A stretch of 59,582 nt of DNA, taken from an uncultured Prevotellaceae bacterium (GTDB taxonomy: Bacteria; Bacteroidota; Bacteroidia; Bacteroidales; Bacteroidaceae). Positions 14,545-23,502 of the stretch are shown here, in pieces. Where the stretch lies: positions 1 to 59,582 of the forward strand of contig CACWMK010000031.1 in the NCBI GenBank assembly GCA_902761905.1, written 5' to 3'. Each line of letters opens with the position of its first letter. The first letter of the stretch is position 1. A model generated the notes under the pieces. The model was not told the origin of the DNA. It did not search any database and worked only from the letters and a program-made list of their open reading frames with translations. Made by a program: the position numbers and the translations under genes.

Positions 14545-15423
14545 ATGCAACTAATTGACGGTAAAGCAACAGCTGCGGCTATCAAAGCCGAAATAGCTGA
14601 GGAGGTGAAAGAGATTGTAGCCAAGGGTGGCAAACAGCCACATCTGGCCGCCGTACTGGTGGGGCATGATGGTGGCTCGGAGACTTATGTAAAGAATAAG
14701 GTGCTGGCCTGCGAGGCCTGCGGCTTTAAGAGTACTCTGATCCGATTCGAGGACGACATCACCGAAGAGGAGCTACTGGCATGTGTAGACAAGCTGAACA
14801 AGGACGACGATGTGGATGGTTTCATCGTACAGTTGCCCCTGCCTAAGCACATCGACGAACAGAAGATAATCGAGGCTATCGACTATCGTAAGGACGTAGA
14901 CGGTTTCCATCCCATCAACGTGGGACGTATGGCTATCGGACTGCCATGCTTCATCTCGGCCACACCTCTGGGTATCATCACACTGCTGAAGCGCTACGGC
15001 ATCGAGACCAGCGGTAAGAAGTGTGTAATCCTTGGTCGCTCTAACATCGTGGGCAAGCCAATGGCTCAGCTGATGATGCAGAAGCAGTATGGCGACGCAA
15101 CAGTGACCGTGTGCCACTCGCGCTCGAAGACTCTGAAAGAGGAGTGCCGCGCTGCCGACATCATCATCGCTGCTATCGGACAGCCTGATTTCGTTACAGC
15201 CGACATGGTGAAGGACGGTGCAGTGATAGTTGACGTAGGTACCACACGTGTGCCCGACGCTACTCGCAAGAGCGGATTCCGACTGAACGGCGACGTGAAG
15301 TTTGACGAGGTAGCCGAGAAGTGCTCGTATATCACACCAGTACCAGGTGGAGTAGGACCTATGACCATCTGCTCGCTGATGAAGAATACGCTGGCTGCCG
15401 GCAAGAAGGAATACTATAAATAA
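14545..15423 (+). CDS. folD: bifunctional methylenetetrahydrofolate dehydrogenase/cyclohydrolase
   Basis: It interconverts methylene-, methenyl- and formyl-tetrahydrofolate with NADP in one-carbon metabolism. The 292-aa length is usual. Signatures include [14 protein letters not shown] (catalytic Tyr and Lys), [13 protein letters not shown], the nucleotide-binding GRSNIVGKP and [12 protein letters not shown] near the end. The spacer on each side is made of short AATTGA-type repeats (for example after 15423). It lies downstream of ffh and the TerB-like gene with no obvious promoter of its own. Confidence 0.95.
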   Translation: MQLIDGKATAAAIKAEIAEEVKEIVAKGGKQPHLAAVLVGHDGGSETYVKNKVLACEACGFKSTLIRFEDDITEEELLACVDKLNKDDDVDGFIVQLPLPKHIDEQKIIEAIDYRKDVDGFHPINVGRMAIGLPCFISATPLGIITLLKRYGIETSGKKCVILGRSNIVGKPMAQLMMQKQYGDATVTVCHSRSKTLKEECRAADIIIAAIGQPDFVTADMVKDGAVIVDVGTTRVPDATRKSGFRLNGDVKFDEVAEKCSYITPVPGGVGPMTICSLMKNTLAAGKKEYYK

Positions 15424-15453
15424 TTGAGAATTGATAATTGACAGTTGAGAGTT

Positions 15454-15633
15454 ATGACAGCGCAGGAGTATTACGAACAGGGCAATGCCTATCGCAAGCA
15501 GTCAAAATGGCACGAGGCCATCAACTGCTACATACAGGCGATAGAGCTGGATCCCGACAGTCCTGCAGTCGAGGCAAAACGTATGCTCGACGACATCATG
15601 GCCTACTATTGCAAAGATATGTATAATCCATAA
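15454..15633 (+). CDS. TPR mini-protein of the 2-oxoacid oxidoreductase cluster
   Basis: It has 59 residues, starting MTAQEYYEQGNAYRKQ. The sequence holds one tetratricopeptide motif (YYEQGNAYRKQSKWHEAINC, then YIQAIELDPDSP) and a short helix. It sits 13 nt before the ferredoxin subunit gene. A lone TPR this short cannot form a superhelix, so it likely binds a partner, perhaps a subunit of the downstream enzyme; that is inferred from position only. The ATG at 15454 follows AATTGA-type spacer repeats. An alternative in-frame start at 15445 would add three residues. Confidence 0.65.
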   Translation: MTAQEYYEQGNAYRKQSKWHEAINCYIQAIELDPDSPAVEAKRMLDDIMAYYCKDMYNP

Positions 15634-15646
15634 ACAAATACTGAAT

Positions 15647-15877
15647 ATGGCAAAAATGAAAGGCGCCATCGAGGTGAATACTGAGAGGTGTAAGGGATGC
15701 AGCCTCTGCATCATCGCCTGCCCTCAGAAGGTTATCGCCCTGGCCAACAAAGTTAATCTGCACGGCTACCCATACGTGGAGGCTGTCAACGAAGAAGCCT
15801 GCGTGGGCTGTGCTTCGTGTGGCATCGTCTGCCCAGATGGTTGTATCACCGTGTATCGTAAAAAAGTGGAGGAATAA
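15647..15877 (+). CDS. 2-oxoacid:ferredoxin oxidoreductase, delta (2x4Fe-4S) subunit
   Basis: This 76-aa ferredoxin-like subunit has two CxxCxxxC-type clusters: CKGCSLCIIACP and CVGCASCGIVCP. It passes electrons from the thiamine enzyme to ferredoxin. It is the first of four subunit genes in the order delta, alpha, beta, gamma, and is separated from the alpha gene by 2 nt. The cluster layout is that of KorDABC/VorDBAC enzymes of anaerobic Bacteroidota, used to make or oxidise 2-oxoacyl-CoA with CO2. The exact 2-oxoacid cannot be read from sequence. Confidence 0.9.
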   Translation: MAKMKGAIEVNTERCKGCSLCIIACPQKVIALANKVNLHGYPYVEAVNEEACVGCASCGIVCPDGCITVYRKKVEE

Positions 15878-15879
15878 TT

Positions 15880-16962
15880 ATGGCACAGGAAAAAGAAGTT
15901 GTATTGATGAAAGGCAACGAGGCAATCGCCCACGCTGCTATTCGATGCGGATGCGACGGCTATTTCGGCTATCCTATTACTCCGCAGAGTGAAGTGATTG
16001 AGACACTGGCTGAGCTGAAGCCTTGGGAGACTACCGGTATGCAGGTGGTTCAGGCCGAGAGCGAGCTGGCTAGTATCTACATGGTTTATGGTGCTGCCGG
16101 TGCCGGTAAGCGTGCCATGACATCTTCGAGTTCTCCTGGTATCGCACTGATGCAGGAGGGTATCACTTACATGGCTGGTGCCGAGGTGCCGGGTGTGTTT
16201 GTAAACGTGCAGCGCGGTGGTCCCGGTCTGGGTACTATCCAGCCTTCGCAGGGTGACTACTTCCAGGCAACCCGCGGCGGTGGTAACGGCGACTACAAGG
16301 TTATCGTACTGGCTCCATCATCTGTACAGGAGATGGCCGACTTCGTTGACCTGGCATTCGAGCTGGCATTCAAGTATCGCAACCCTGCCATGATTCTGAG
16401 CGACGGTGTGATCGGTCAGATGATGGAGAAGGTGGTACTGCCACCATTCAAGCCCCGTCGTACCGACGAGGAGGTTATCAAGCAGTGTCCTTGGGCTTCT
16501 ACTGGTAAGCCAAAGAACCGTGAGCGTGTGGTTATCACATCGCTCGAGCTGAAGCCTGAGATAATGGAGCAGCGCAACCTGGCTCTGCAGGAGAAGTATC
16601 GCAAGATTCAGGAGAACGAGGTTCGCTTTGAGCAGCAGCAGATGGACGACGCCGACTATGCTATCGTGGCATTCGGTAGTGCCGCACGTATCGCTGAGAA
16701 GAGCGTAGAGATAGCCCGCGAGCAGGGTATCAAGGTGGGACTGTTCCGCCCAATCACTCTGTTCCCATTCCCCGAGAAGCAGATAGCTGAGCTCTCAAAG
16801 AAGGTGAAGGGTATACTGGTGGCCGAGATCAACGCCGGACAGATGGTACAGGATGTACGTCTGGCAGTGAACGGTGCTGTGCCCGTAGAGCAGTTCGGTC
16901 GTCTGGGTGGTATAGTGCCCGATCCAGAGGAAATTGTTAACGCACTTAAGAAGGTAATGTAA
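15880..16962 (+). CDS. vorB: 2-oxoacid:ferredoxin oxidoreductase, alpha subunit (VorB/KorA type)
   Basis: The 360-aa alpha subunit carries the pyrimidine-binding (PYR) domain with GCDGYFGYPITPQSEVIE near the N-terminus and QRGGPGLGTIQPSQGD in the middle. The C-terminal transketolase-like domain starts near residue 245 (DYAIVAFGSAARIAEKSVE). It forms the active site with the beta subunit encoded next. Proteins of this type are usually named 3-methyl-2-oxobutanoate dehydrogenase subunit VorB, but 2-oxoglutarate is also a possible substrate. The reaction is oxidative decarboxylation of a 2-oxoacid to its CoA thioester, reducing ferredoxin. Confidence 0.88.
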   Translation: MAQEKEVVLMKGNEAIAHAAIRCGCDGYFGYPITPQSEVIETLAELKPWETTGMQVVQAESELASIYMVYGAAGAGKRAMTSSSSPGIALMQEGITYMAGAEVPGVFVNVQRGGPGLGTIQPSQGDYFQATRGGGNGDYKVIVLAPSSVQEMADFVDLAFELAFKYRNPAMILSDGVIGQMMEKVVLPPFKPRRTDEEVIKQCPWASTGKPKNRERVVITSLELKPEIMEQRNLALQEKYRKIQENEVRFEQQQMDDADYAIVAFGSAARIAEKSVEIAREQGIKVGLFRPITLFPFPEKQIAELSKKVKGILVAEINAGQMVQDVRLAVNGAVPVEQFGRLGGIVPDPEEIVNALKKVM

Positions 16963-16966
16963 GATT

Positions 16967-17737
16967 ATGGATAGAAATCAAATAGTTAGTCCAGAGAACA
17001 TCGTCTGCAAAAAGCCGACGCTGATGAACGACAACAATATGCACTACTGCCCAGGCTGTAGCCACGGCGTGGTACATAAGCTCATTGCCGAAGTCATCGA
17101 AGAGATGGGTATGGAAGACAAGACCGTAGGCGTATCGCCTGTAGGTTGCGCTGTCTTCGCGTACAATTATATAGATATCGACTGGCAGGAGGCTGCCCAC
17201 GGTCGTGCTCCCGCACTGGCTACCGGTATCAAGCGTACCTGGCCCGACCGACTGGTATTTACCTATCAGGGTGACGGCGACCTGGCATGTATCGGTACCT
17301 GTGAGACAATCCACGCACTGAACCGTGGCGAGAATATCGTGATTATCTTCGTAAACAACGCTATCTACGGTATGACCGGCGGACAGATGGCGCCTACAAC
17401 ACTGATCGGACAGAAGACATCGACATGTCCTTACGGTCGTGACCCGGAGATTCACGGATACCCACTGAAGATGGCTGATATCGCTGCCGGACTTGAGGGA
17501 ACATGCTACGTGACACGTCAGAGTGTGGAGAGTGTGGCCTCTATCAACAAGGCAAAGAAGGCTCTGCGTAAGGCTTTCGAGGCTTCGATGGCCGGTAAGG
17601 GCTCGAGCCTGGTAGAGTTTGTATCAACCTGTAACAGCGGTTGGAAACTTTCGCCCGCCAAGGCTAACGAATGGATGAAGGAGAATATGTTCCCATTCTA
17701 TCCAAAGGGAGACCTGAAAGATACGACGAATCTTTAA
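16967..17737 (+). CDS. 2-oxoacid:ferredoxin oxidoreductase, beta (TPP-binding) subunit
   Basis: The 256-aa beta subunit binds thiamine diphosphate and Mg: CPGCSHGVVHK near the start and GDGDLACIGTCETIHALNRG, where GDG starts the TPP motif and VNNAIYGMTGGQ ends it. It follows the alpha gene by 4 nt and works only as a complex with it. Usual length for KorB-type proteins. Neighbouring genes supply the ferredoxin and gamma subunits, so the enzyme is complete. Confidence 0.92.
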   Translation: MDRNQIVSPENIVCKKPTLMNDNNMHYCPGCSHGVVHKLIAEVIEEMGMEDKTVGVSPVGCAVFAYNYIDIDWQEAAHGRAPALATGIKRTWPDRLVFTYQGDGDLACIGTCETIHALNRGENIVIIFVNNAIYGMTGGQMAPTTLIGQKTSTCPYGRDPEIHGYPLKMADIAAGLEGTCYVTRQSVESVASINKAKKALRKAFEASMAGKGSSLVEFVSTCNSGWKLSPAKANEWMKENMFPFYPKGDLKDTTNL

Positions 17738-17768
17738 TTAAGAGTTAAGAATTAAGAATTAAGAAAAG

Positions 17769-18314
17769 ATGAAAAAGGAAATAATTATTTCAGGTTTCGG
17801 AGGTCAGGGAGTACTCTCGATGGGTAAGATTCTGGCCTATAGTGGACTGATGGAGGATAAGGAGGTGACATGGATGCCTGCTTACGGTCCGGAGCAGCGT
17901 GGCGGTACTGCCAACGTGACTGTGATTGTGAGCGACGAGCGTATCTCATCGCCAATCCTCAGCAAGTACGACATCGCCGTGGTGCTGAACCAGCCATCAC
18001 TCGAGAAGTTTGAACCAAAGATCAAGCCTGGTGGTATACTGATCTACGACGGATTCGGTATCATCAACAAGCCTACACGTAAGGATATCACCGTGTACGA
18101 GATCAACGCTATGGACAAGGCTGCCGAGATGAAAAACGGCAAGGTGTTCAACATGATTGTGCTGGGCGGACTGCTCAAGGTGGCTCCTGTGGTAAGCGAC
18201 AAGGGTGTGGAGAAGGCTCTCTTCAAGACTCTGCCTGAGCGCCATCACGGGCTGATTCCTCTGAACATGGAGGCACTTAAGGAAGGTGCCAAGATTATCA
18301 CCGAGGTTAAGTAA
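17769..18314 (+). CDS. 2-oxoacid:ferredoxin oxidoreductase, gamma subunit
   Basis: The 181-aa gamma subunit has the family start IIISGFGGQGVLSMGKILA and the segment WMPAYGPEQRGGTANVTV. It is thought to help bind CoA and hold the complex together. It ends the cluster. The spacer before it contains AAGAATTAAGAATTAAG repeats, a typical spacer in this genome. No terminator is obvious before the OmpA-like gene 33 nt on. Confidence 0.9.
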   Translation: MKKEIIISGFGGQGVLSMGKILAYSGLMEDKEVTWMPAYGPEQRGGTANVTVIVSDERISSPILSKYDIAVVLNQPSLEKFEPKIKPGGILIYDGFGIINKPTRKDITVYEINAMDKAAEMKNGKVFNMIVLGGLLKVAPVVSDKGVEKALFKTLPERHHGLIPLNMEALKEGAKIITEVK

Positions 18315-18347
18315 CAATTTATAATAACTTACAAAAATTTTAAGATT

Positions 18348-19031
18348 ATGAAAAGTTTAAAGTCAATTGCTGTAGCACTTTGCGCAACGCTGGTGCTAGC
18401 TGGATGTAACATGAGTAACACTGCTAAGGGTACTATGATCGGTGCTGGTGGCGGTGCTGCAGTAGGTGCAGTAATCGGTGCTATCGCAGGTAACACTGCT
18501 GTTGGAGCTGTTATCGGTGGTGCTGTTGGTGCCGGTACAGGAGCTATCATCGGCAAGAAGATGGACAAGGCTAAGAAGGAGGCCGAGGCTGTTAAGAGCG
18601 CTCAGGTTGAGACTATCACCGACGCTAACGGTCTGGAGGCTATCAAGGTTACTTTCGATTCTGGTATCCTGTTTGCTACAAACAAGGCTGATCTGAATGC
18701 TGCTTCGAAGGCTTCGCTGACACAGTTTGCTGAGGTACTGAAGGAGAACAAGGATATGGATATTGCTATCTTCGGTCACACCGACAACACCGGTACCGAC
18801 GCTGTAAACAATCCTCTGTCGAAGAACCGTGCTCAGAGCGTATCTAAGTTCCTGAAGTCACAGGGTGTTTCTTCTTCACAGATCAAGACTATCGACGGTC
18901 AGGGCTCAAAGAATCCTGTTGCCGATAACTCTACTGCCGAGGGTCGTAAGCAGAACCGTCGTGTAGAGGTTTACATGTATGCTTCTGAGCAGATGATCAA
19001 GGACGCTAACGCTGAAGCTGCCAAGAAGTAA
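18348..19031 (+). CDS. OmpA-family lipoprotein with glycine zipper
   Basis: The 227-aa protein has a lipoprotein signal with lipobox LAGC (lipidated C20). A glycine zipper follows (about 28-75: GAGGGAAVGAVIGAIAG), then an OmpA C-terminal peptidoglycan-binding domain (about 110-215: FDSGILFATNKADL, FGHTDNTGTDAVN, NRRVEVYM). It is expected in the outer membrane, anchoring it to the cell wall. The zipper may insert in membrane. It ends 3 nt before mtgA, another envelope gene. Translation is probably high, as the codons are very uniform. Confidence 0.9.
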   Translation: MKSLKSIAVALCATLVLAGCNMSNTAKGTMIGAGGGAAVGAVIGAIAGNTAVGAVIGGAVGAGTGAIIGKKMDKAKKEAEAVKSAQVETITDANGLEAIKVTFDSGILFATNKADLNAASKASLTQFAEVLKENKDMDIAIFGHTDNTGTDAVNNPLSKNRAQSVSKFLKSQGVSSSQIKTIDGQGSKNPVADNSTAEGRKQNRRVEVYMYASEQMIKDANAEAAKK

Positions 19032-19034
19032 GCG

Positions 19035-19733
19035 ATGAGCTTTATCTGGAAAAAAATGCGTGCCATCATACGCTGGACAGTGGTAGCCTTTCTGGGCTCC
19101 ACTATCCTTGCGGTGGTGGCACTTAGATTTCTGCCGGTGTACTTTACCCCGCTGATGTTTATCCGTTGTTATGAACAGATGACCGAGGGTAAGAGCCTGA
19201 AGATGAAACACCACTGGGTGCCGCTGAACAAGATTTCGCCTAGTCTGCCGATGGCGGTTATGGCTAGCGAGGATGCAAAGTTCCTGAAGCACCACGGGTT
19301 TGATTATCAGGCTATAGAGCACGCGGCTGAACGAAACCGTAAGCATCCTGAGAAACGCAAACTGGGTGCATCTACGATATCGCAACAGACGGCCAAGAAC
19401 GTTTTTCTGTGGCCGGGTCGTTCGTGGGTGCGCAAGGGATTTGAGGTGTATTTCACAGCGCTGATAGAGCTGATGTGGCCTAAGGAGAGGATTATGGAGG
19501 TGTATCTCAACTCGATCGAGATGGGCGACGGCATATATGGAGCCGACGCTGTGGCCGAGGAACACTTCGGCACCGATGCACTGAGTCTTACCAAGGCACA
19601 ATGTGCTCTGATAGCGGCTACACTGCCAAATCCAAGGAAATTCTCGAGCAAGAATCCTTCGGGCTATATGCTGAAGCGACAGGCCAGGATTATGCGCGAG
19701 ATGAAGTACGTAGACAAGTTGAATAAGGATTAA
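19035..19733 (+). CDS. mtgA: monofunctional biosynthetic peptidoglycan transglycosylase
   Basis: It polymerises lipid II into glycan strands at the inner membrane. The 232-aa GT51 protein has an N-terminal membrane anchor (about 14-40). It then shows the catalytic motif [16 protein letters not shown], with Glu as the base, followed by [16 protein letters not shown] and [19 protein letters not shown]. It has no transpeptidase domain. It is 3 nt from the OmpA-like gene. The 3' end overlaps the convergent methyltransferase gene by 4 nt. Confidence 0.93.
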   Translation: MSFIWKKMRAIIRWTVVAFLGSTILAVVALRFLPVYFTPLMFIRCYEQMTEGKSLKMKHHWVPLNKISPSLPMAVMASEDAKFLKHHGFDYQAIEHAAERNRKHPEKRKLGASTISQQTAKNVFLWPGRSWVRKGFEVYFTALIELMWPKERIMEVYLNSIEMGDGIYGADAVAEEHFGTDALSLTKAQCALIAATLPNPRKFSSKNPSGYMLKRQARIMREMKYVDKLNKD

Positions 19734-20539
19734 GCCCTTAGCTCCCAAAAGGCGACAGCGGCTGCTGCTGCCACATTGAGTGAGTCGACCTGGTGCGACA
19801 TAGGTATGCGCACGGTGAAATCGGCATCGGCGATGGTTTGTTTCGGCAGGCCATCGCCTTCTGTTCCCATAATAAATGCTAGGCGCTGTTGCTCCTTGAG
19901 TATAGGGTCATCAAGCGATATCGACTTATCAGTAAGAGCCATCGCTGCTGTGCGATAACCCAGTTGGCGCAGGGTGTCGTAGCTGTCGAGCCATGTCCAT
20001 GGCACCAGAAATACCGATCCCATTGATACTCGTACGGCACGGCGGTTAAGCGGGTCGCAACTGCTGCGGGTAAGCAGCACGGCGTCGATGCCCAGTGCTG
20101 CGGCGCTACGGAAGATAGCACCTATATTGGTGGTGTCTACCACGCCGTCGATAACAACTATGCGGTGTTTCTTATCGGCAGGTATGCGGGCCAGTACATC
20201 GGCAACCGGTTGTTCGACAGGACGACGCATGGCACAGAGCACGCCGCGGGTTAGGGTATAGCCGGTGAGCTGGGCCAGTAGTTCGCGGTCGCCGGTATAT
20301 ACGGGTATATCATCGGGGCATGCAGCTATTATGTCGGCTGCATCGCCGGTGATATGGCGGCGTTCGCACAACAGGGCCTGGGGCTGATAACCAGCCTGAA
20401 GGGCCACACGGATAACCTTAGGGCTCTCAGCGATGAAAAGGCCTTTTTCTGCGTCGAGCTTATTGCGGAGCTGAGCCTCGGTAAGTGTGCTAAATATCTC
20501 TATTCCAGACTCTTGTAGTGAATTTATTTCAGTAATCAT
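19730..20539 (-). CDS. RNA 2'-O-methyltransferase, SpoU (TrmH) family
   Basis: The 269-aa protein has an N-terminal substrate-binding domain and the SpoU knot. The knot carries [16 protein letters not shown] (motif 1), [11 protein letters not shown] (motif 2) and [18 protein letters not shown] (motif 3). It transfers a methyl group from SAM to a ribose in rRNA or tRNA; the target cannot be told from sequence. Its start overlaps the end of the M64 gene (ATGA at 20536-20539), so it is the third gene of a coupled operon. The last 4 nt overlap mtgA head to head. Confidence 0.9.
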   Translation of the reverse strand: MITEINSLQESGIEIFSTLTEAQLRNKLDAEKGLFIAESPKVIRVALQAGYQPQALLCERRHITGDAADIIAACPDDIPVYTGDRELLAQLTGYTLTRGVLCAMRRPVEQPVADVLARIPADKKHRIVVIDGVVDTTNIGAIFRSAAALGIDAVLLTRSSCDPLNRRAVRVSMGSVFLVPWTWLDSYDTLRQLGYRTAAMALTDKSISLDDPILKEQQRLAFIMGTEGDGLPKQTIADADFTVRIPMSHQVDSLNVAAAAAVAFWELRA

Positions 20540-21768
20540 TTAGTATAGAAATCAATTAATCGTTCGAGCCATTGCTGGCAGACTATACAGAATTCGGGTT
20601 CCTCGTTGGTGCGCATACGGCAGTTCTCGTATCCACGCCAAACACCCTTGCTAAGGTAACCGCCGCCCTCGATGAAACCAGCTTTTCCTTCGCGTATCAG
20701 GTTCTCCCACTTCCCGGTGAAATCGTGCTTTGTAGTAAGGTTGGGCTCCCAGGGCTCGGTGTCGGCAAAGTACATAGGGTCGTCGTCGCCATACGGGTAC
20801 TCGTCGCCCAGACCTCCGAAGGAATGGCCGAATTCGTGAACTACCACAGAACGGAAGTTAGGCCCGTGGGTATAGGTGAGGTTATAGGAATTATATATTC
20901 CACCGCCACCATAGTGGTCGGTGTTTACCAATACGATGATATGCTCGTAAGGTGTGCCTGCCAACACGTCGTGCAGACGCTTAAGATGCAGTGTGGTGAG
21001 GTATCGGTCGCTATAGAAAGTGTCGAAGTGTGAGCCCAGTGCGGTATTCTGCCAAATGCCCTTGCTGGGCTGGCTGGTGCCGCTATCTACAGATGGCGAT
21101 TCTACAGCCACGATGTTGAATCTGTCCTTGAGATGCTTGAACGGCTCGTGCTGGAACAATGACTCGATAGCTATACGGCAATCCTCAAGATAAGTTGCCA
21201 TTTCATCGTTGCGATAGCCCTCGGCCACAAAGGCTACGTGGATGCAGCGAGATGTGTCGGCTGCCTGTAGCAGTGTGCAGTAGGGCGTAGTTGCGATGGC
21301 GTCGGTGCGGCGGATAAGGATATCCTTAGGATCTACGCGGTGTGTCATCGAGGCTACGGTACGCATGTGGTAGTCGTATAGCTCTACGGTGATATCGACC
21401 GGCTGTTTGGGGTATGGTACCAGAAACACATTCTCGAATGATTTCTGTGTACGCTTGGCTTCGTCGGTAGCTATCCACTCCTGAAACAGGGTAGAGAACG
21501 AGTTGCGATAGATGGTGTCGCTGCTTGCTGCCGAACGAACTATTACCTGCCCATTGCCGGCAAGCGGCACTTCGGCCAGGTGCTGGCGTTTGCCATACCA
21601 TCGTGGCATAGATACCAACTCGTCAAGATAGATGTTCTGCTGGGTATTGTTGCCTGCAAAGATATAGTCGAGTCGCAGTGTGCGATCCTCGAAATAATCG
21701 GTAAACTGCTGGGCGTGTATGTAGGCTGCTGAAATCAGTAAGCAACTGATTATTAGATACTTCTTCAT
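20536..21768 (-). CDS. M64 family (IgA-peptidase-like) zinc metalloprotease
   Basis: The 410-aa protein has a signal peptide (MKKYLIISCLLISAAYIHAQ) and an N-terminal beta domain. The M64 catalytic domain has VVHEFGHSFGGLGDEY, where HExxH binds zinc. It also has SGTSQPSKGIWQNTALGSHF and VNTDHYGGGGIYN upstream of the zinc site. The family is named after a human-gut IgA1 protease, but many members have unknown targets. It is probably secreted or periplasmic. It overlaps the folK-like gene before it and the methyltransferase after it by 4 nt each. The grouping with these housekeeping genes has no clear functional reason. Confidence 0.92.
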   Translation of the reverse strand: MKKYLIISCLLISAAYIHAQQFTDYFEDRTLRLDYIFAGNNTQQNIYLDELVSMPRWYGKRQHLAEVPLAGNGQVIVRSAASSDTIYRNSFSTLFQEWIATDEAKRTQKSFENVFLVPYPKQPVDITVELYDYHMRTVASMTHRVDPKDILIRRTDAIATTPYCTLLQAADTSRCIHVAFVAEGYRNDEMATYLEDCRIAIESLFQHEPFKHLKDRFNIVAVESPSVDSGTSQPSKGIWQNTALGSHFDTFYSDRYLTTLHLKRLHDVLAGTPYEHIIVLVNTDHYGGGGIYNSYNLTYTHGPNFRSVVVHEFGHSFGGLGDEYPYGDDDPMYFADTEPWEPNLTTKHDFTGKWENLIREGKAGFIEGGGYLSKGVWRGYENCRMRTNEEPEFCIVCQQWLERLIDFYTK

Positions 21769-22136
21769 AATTCGTTAATTAAATCCTTGATATAGCTACG
21801 CTCCCAATCGCGTAGGTGGTAGCGCTGGTCATCGTATTGCATCAGGTCGAGGTCGAGGGTTACTATTCCGTCCTCGTTGTGTGTGCGGCCCTGGCGTTTC
21901 TCCAGTTCCTTAAGTACCTCGCTTAGCAGCTCTGGCCCCAGTGCTGTAGTGCCTTCACAGAGTTGGTTTAGATAGGGTTCTTTACGCAACGAGTTTACTG
22001 GCTCGGTGTAGATGGCACGAGTGAATCGCACCTCGGTGAGCAACTGGGTGATTTGCTGGCGTGCTGCCTCCAGATTAGCCTCGTGATTGATATTAGAGGC
22101 CAGACTGATGATGATGTAATGTAACCTTTGTATCAT
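21765..22136 (-). CDS. 2-amino-4-hydroxy-6-hydroxymethyldihydropteridine diphosphokinase-like protein
   Basis: The 123-aa protein resembles a shortened FolK: it starts MIQRLHYIIISLASN (FolK usually has LxLGSN) and has R.HNEDGIVTLDLDLMQYDD, like the R.....R.LDLDLL.Y motif. The usual FolK is about 150-160 aa and the middle region is short here, so activity is uncertain. The ATG at 22136 is chosen over 22175 because a promoter box lies between them. It begins the three-gene minus operon. If active it makes the folate precursor pyrophosphate. Confidence 0.65.
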   Translation of the reverse strand: MIQRLHYIIISLASNINHEANLEAARQQITQLLTEVRFTRAIYTEPVNSLRKEPYLNQLCEGTTALGPELLSEVLKELEKRQGRTHNEDGIVTLDLDLMQYDDQRYHLRDWERSYIKDLINEL

Positions 22137-22144
22137 AACGAATG

Positions 22145-22176
22145 CAAAGGTACGAATAAGCGAGCAAAAATCCAAA
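22145..22176 (-). promoter_or_regulatory. promoter of the folK-M64-SpoU operon
   Basis: On the minus strand: TTTG (22176-22173), 20 nt, TACCTTTG (22152-22145). The ATG at 22136 is 8 nt beyond the -7 box, so the 5' leader is only a few nt. Confidence 0.7.
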
Positions 22177-22453
22177 TGTTTTCAAAAAAATCCGTATGAA
22201 TGGACATTAATAGAAAAATAATCAGTATCTTTGCAACGTCAATATATATAATAAGGTGTAGTAAACTATCAAAAGATGTCGAAAACTGATATGTTGAGTT
22301 GACAAAATGAAAGAAAAACGGGAAATATTGTGAATTTCTGCTTAAATATTTGGTGGAATGAAATAAAAAGTGTAATTTCGCAGCGCCAAATTAAAGAAAA
22401 GAAGGCAAAAGAACAAAATAGAAATTTAAACCATTTATAAAATAAACAATCAA
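22177..22453 (+). promoter_or_regulatory. serC upstream region with two candidate promoters
   Basis: This gene-free stretch holds a -7-like TATCTTTG (22226-22233) and a better placed pair TTTG (22349-22352), 20 nt, TAATTTCG (22373-22380). The second would give a leader of about 70 nt to serC. An 8-codon ORF (ATG at 22276, stop 22300-22302) follows the first box. I see no terminator, riboswitch or serine-rich leader peptide. Confidence 0.55.
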
Positions 22454-22768
22454 ATGAAGAAGTACAACTTTAACGCAGGTCCATCGATGCTTCCACGCGA
22501 GGTCATCGAAAAGACCGCTCAGCAGTGTCTTGATTTCAACGGCTCTGGTCTCTCACTGATGGAGATTAGCCATCGTGCAAAGGACTTTCAGCCTGTAGTA
22601 GACGAGGCTGTAGCTCTCGTAAAGGAACTCCTTAACGTTCCTGAGGGTTACTCAGTGATTTTCCTTGGTGGTGGTGCCAGTCTGGAGTTCTGTATGATTC
22701 CTTATAACTTCCTGATTAAGAAGGCTGCTTACCTGAACACTGGTGTTTGGGCTAAGAAGTTTCGGTGA
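22454..22768 (+). pseudogene. serC: phosphoserine aminotransferase, N-terminal part before a frameshift
   Basis: The first 103 residues are a normal SerC start: [30 protein letters not shown] and [14 protein letters not shown] (phosphate-binding loop). After GVWAKK the frame reads into a stop at 22766-22768. The rest of the protein continues in another frame from TTC at 22761. Together the parts give about 350 residues. The family normally has about seven more (KKA.KEAK.FGE), so roughly 20 nt appear to be missing at this spot. SerC makes phosphoserine from 3-phosphohydroxypyruvate. Loss beside an intact serA would be surprising, so a sequence error is possible. Confidence 0.85.
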
Positions 22769-23501
22769 GGTAGTAGAGGTGGCTTCTTCGGCCGACGCTA
22801 ACTATACCTTCATCCCTAAGGATTGGACAGTTCCTGCTGATGCTGACTATCTGCACATCACAACAAACAATACTATATATGGTACTGAGATTCGTAAGGA
22901 CCTCGACGTTCCCGTACGTCTGATTGCCGATATGTCATCTGATATCTTCAGCCGTCCTGTTGACGTAGCTAAGTATGATGCTATCTACGCTGGTGCACAG
23001 AAGAACCTGGCTATGGCCGGTGTTACCATTGTTATCGTTAAGGACGATGCTCTGGGCAAGGCTCCACGCGAGATCCCAACAATGCTCGACTACCGCACAC
23101 ACGTAGACAAGGGCTCTATGTTCAATACTCCTCCTGTAGTTCCTATCTACAGCGCTCTTGAGAATCTGCGCTGGATCAAGAAGATGGGCGGTGTAGAGGC
23201 TATGGATAAGCTGGCTCAGCAGCGTGCTGAGATTGTTTACGGCGAGATCGACCGCAACAAGATGTTCGTAGGTACAGCTAAGGCTGAGGACCGCTCACTG
23301 ATGAACATCTGCTTCGTAATGGCTGATGAGTACAAGGAGCTGGAGAAGGACTTCCTCGACTTTGCAGTATCAAAGGGTATGGTTGGTGTTAAGGGTCACC
23401 GTTCAGTTGGTGGTTTCCGTGCATCTTGCTACAACGCTCAGACCATCGAAGGCTGCAACGCTCTCGTAGCTTGCATGAAGGAATTCGAAGCAAATCATTA
23501 A
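22743..23501 (+). pseudogene. serC: phosphoserine aminotransferase, C-terminal part after the frameshift
   Basis: From [20 protein letters not shown] (22761 on) this is the SerC core. [20 protein letters not shown] contains the PLP-binding lysine (AQKN). Near the C-terminus are [20 protein letters not shown] residues that bind substrate. It is in a different frame from the start of the gene at 22454. A GTG at 22743 opens this frame but lacks the substrate loop of the N-terminal part, so it would not make a working enzyme. serA lies 42 nt downstream and the two genes are the serine pathway pair. Confidence 0.85.
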
Positions 23502-23502
23502 T

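Noticed and set aside
22276-22302. 8-codon ORF upstream of serC as a leader peptide
   Set aside because: It has one serine-type codon run too short to sense anything and no terminator follows.
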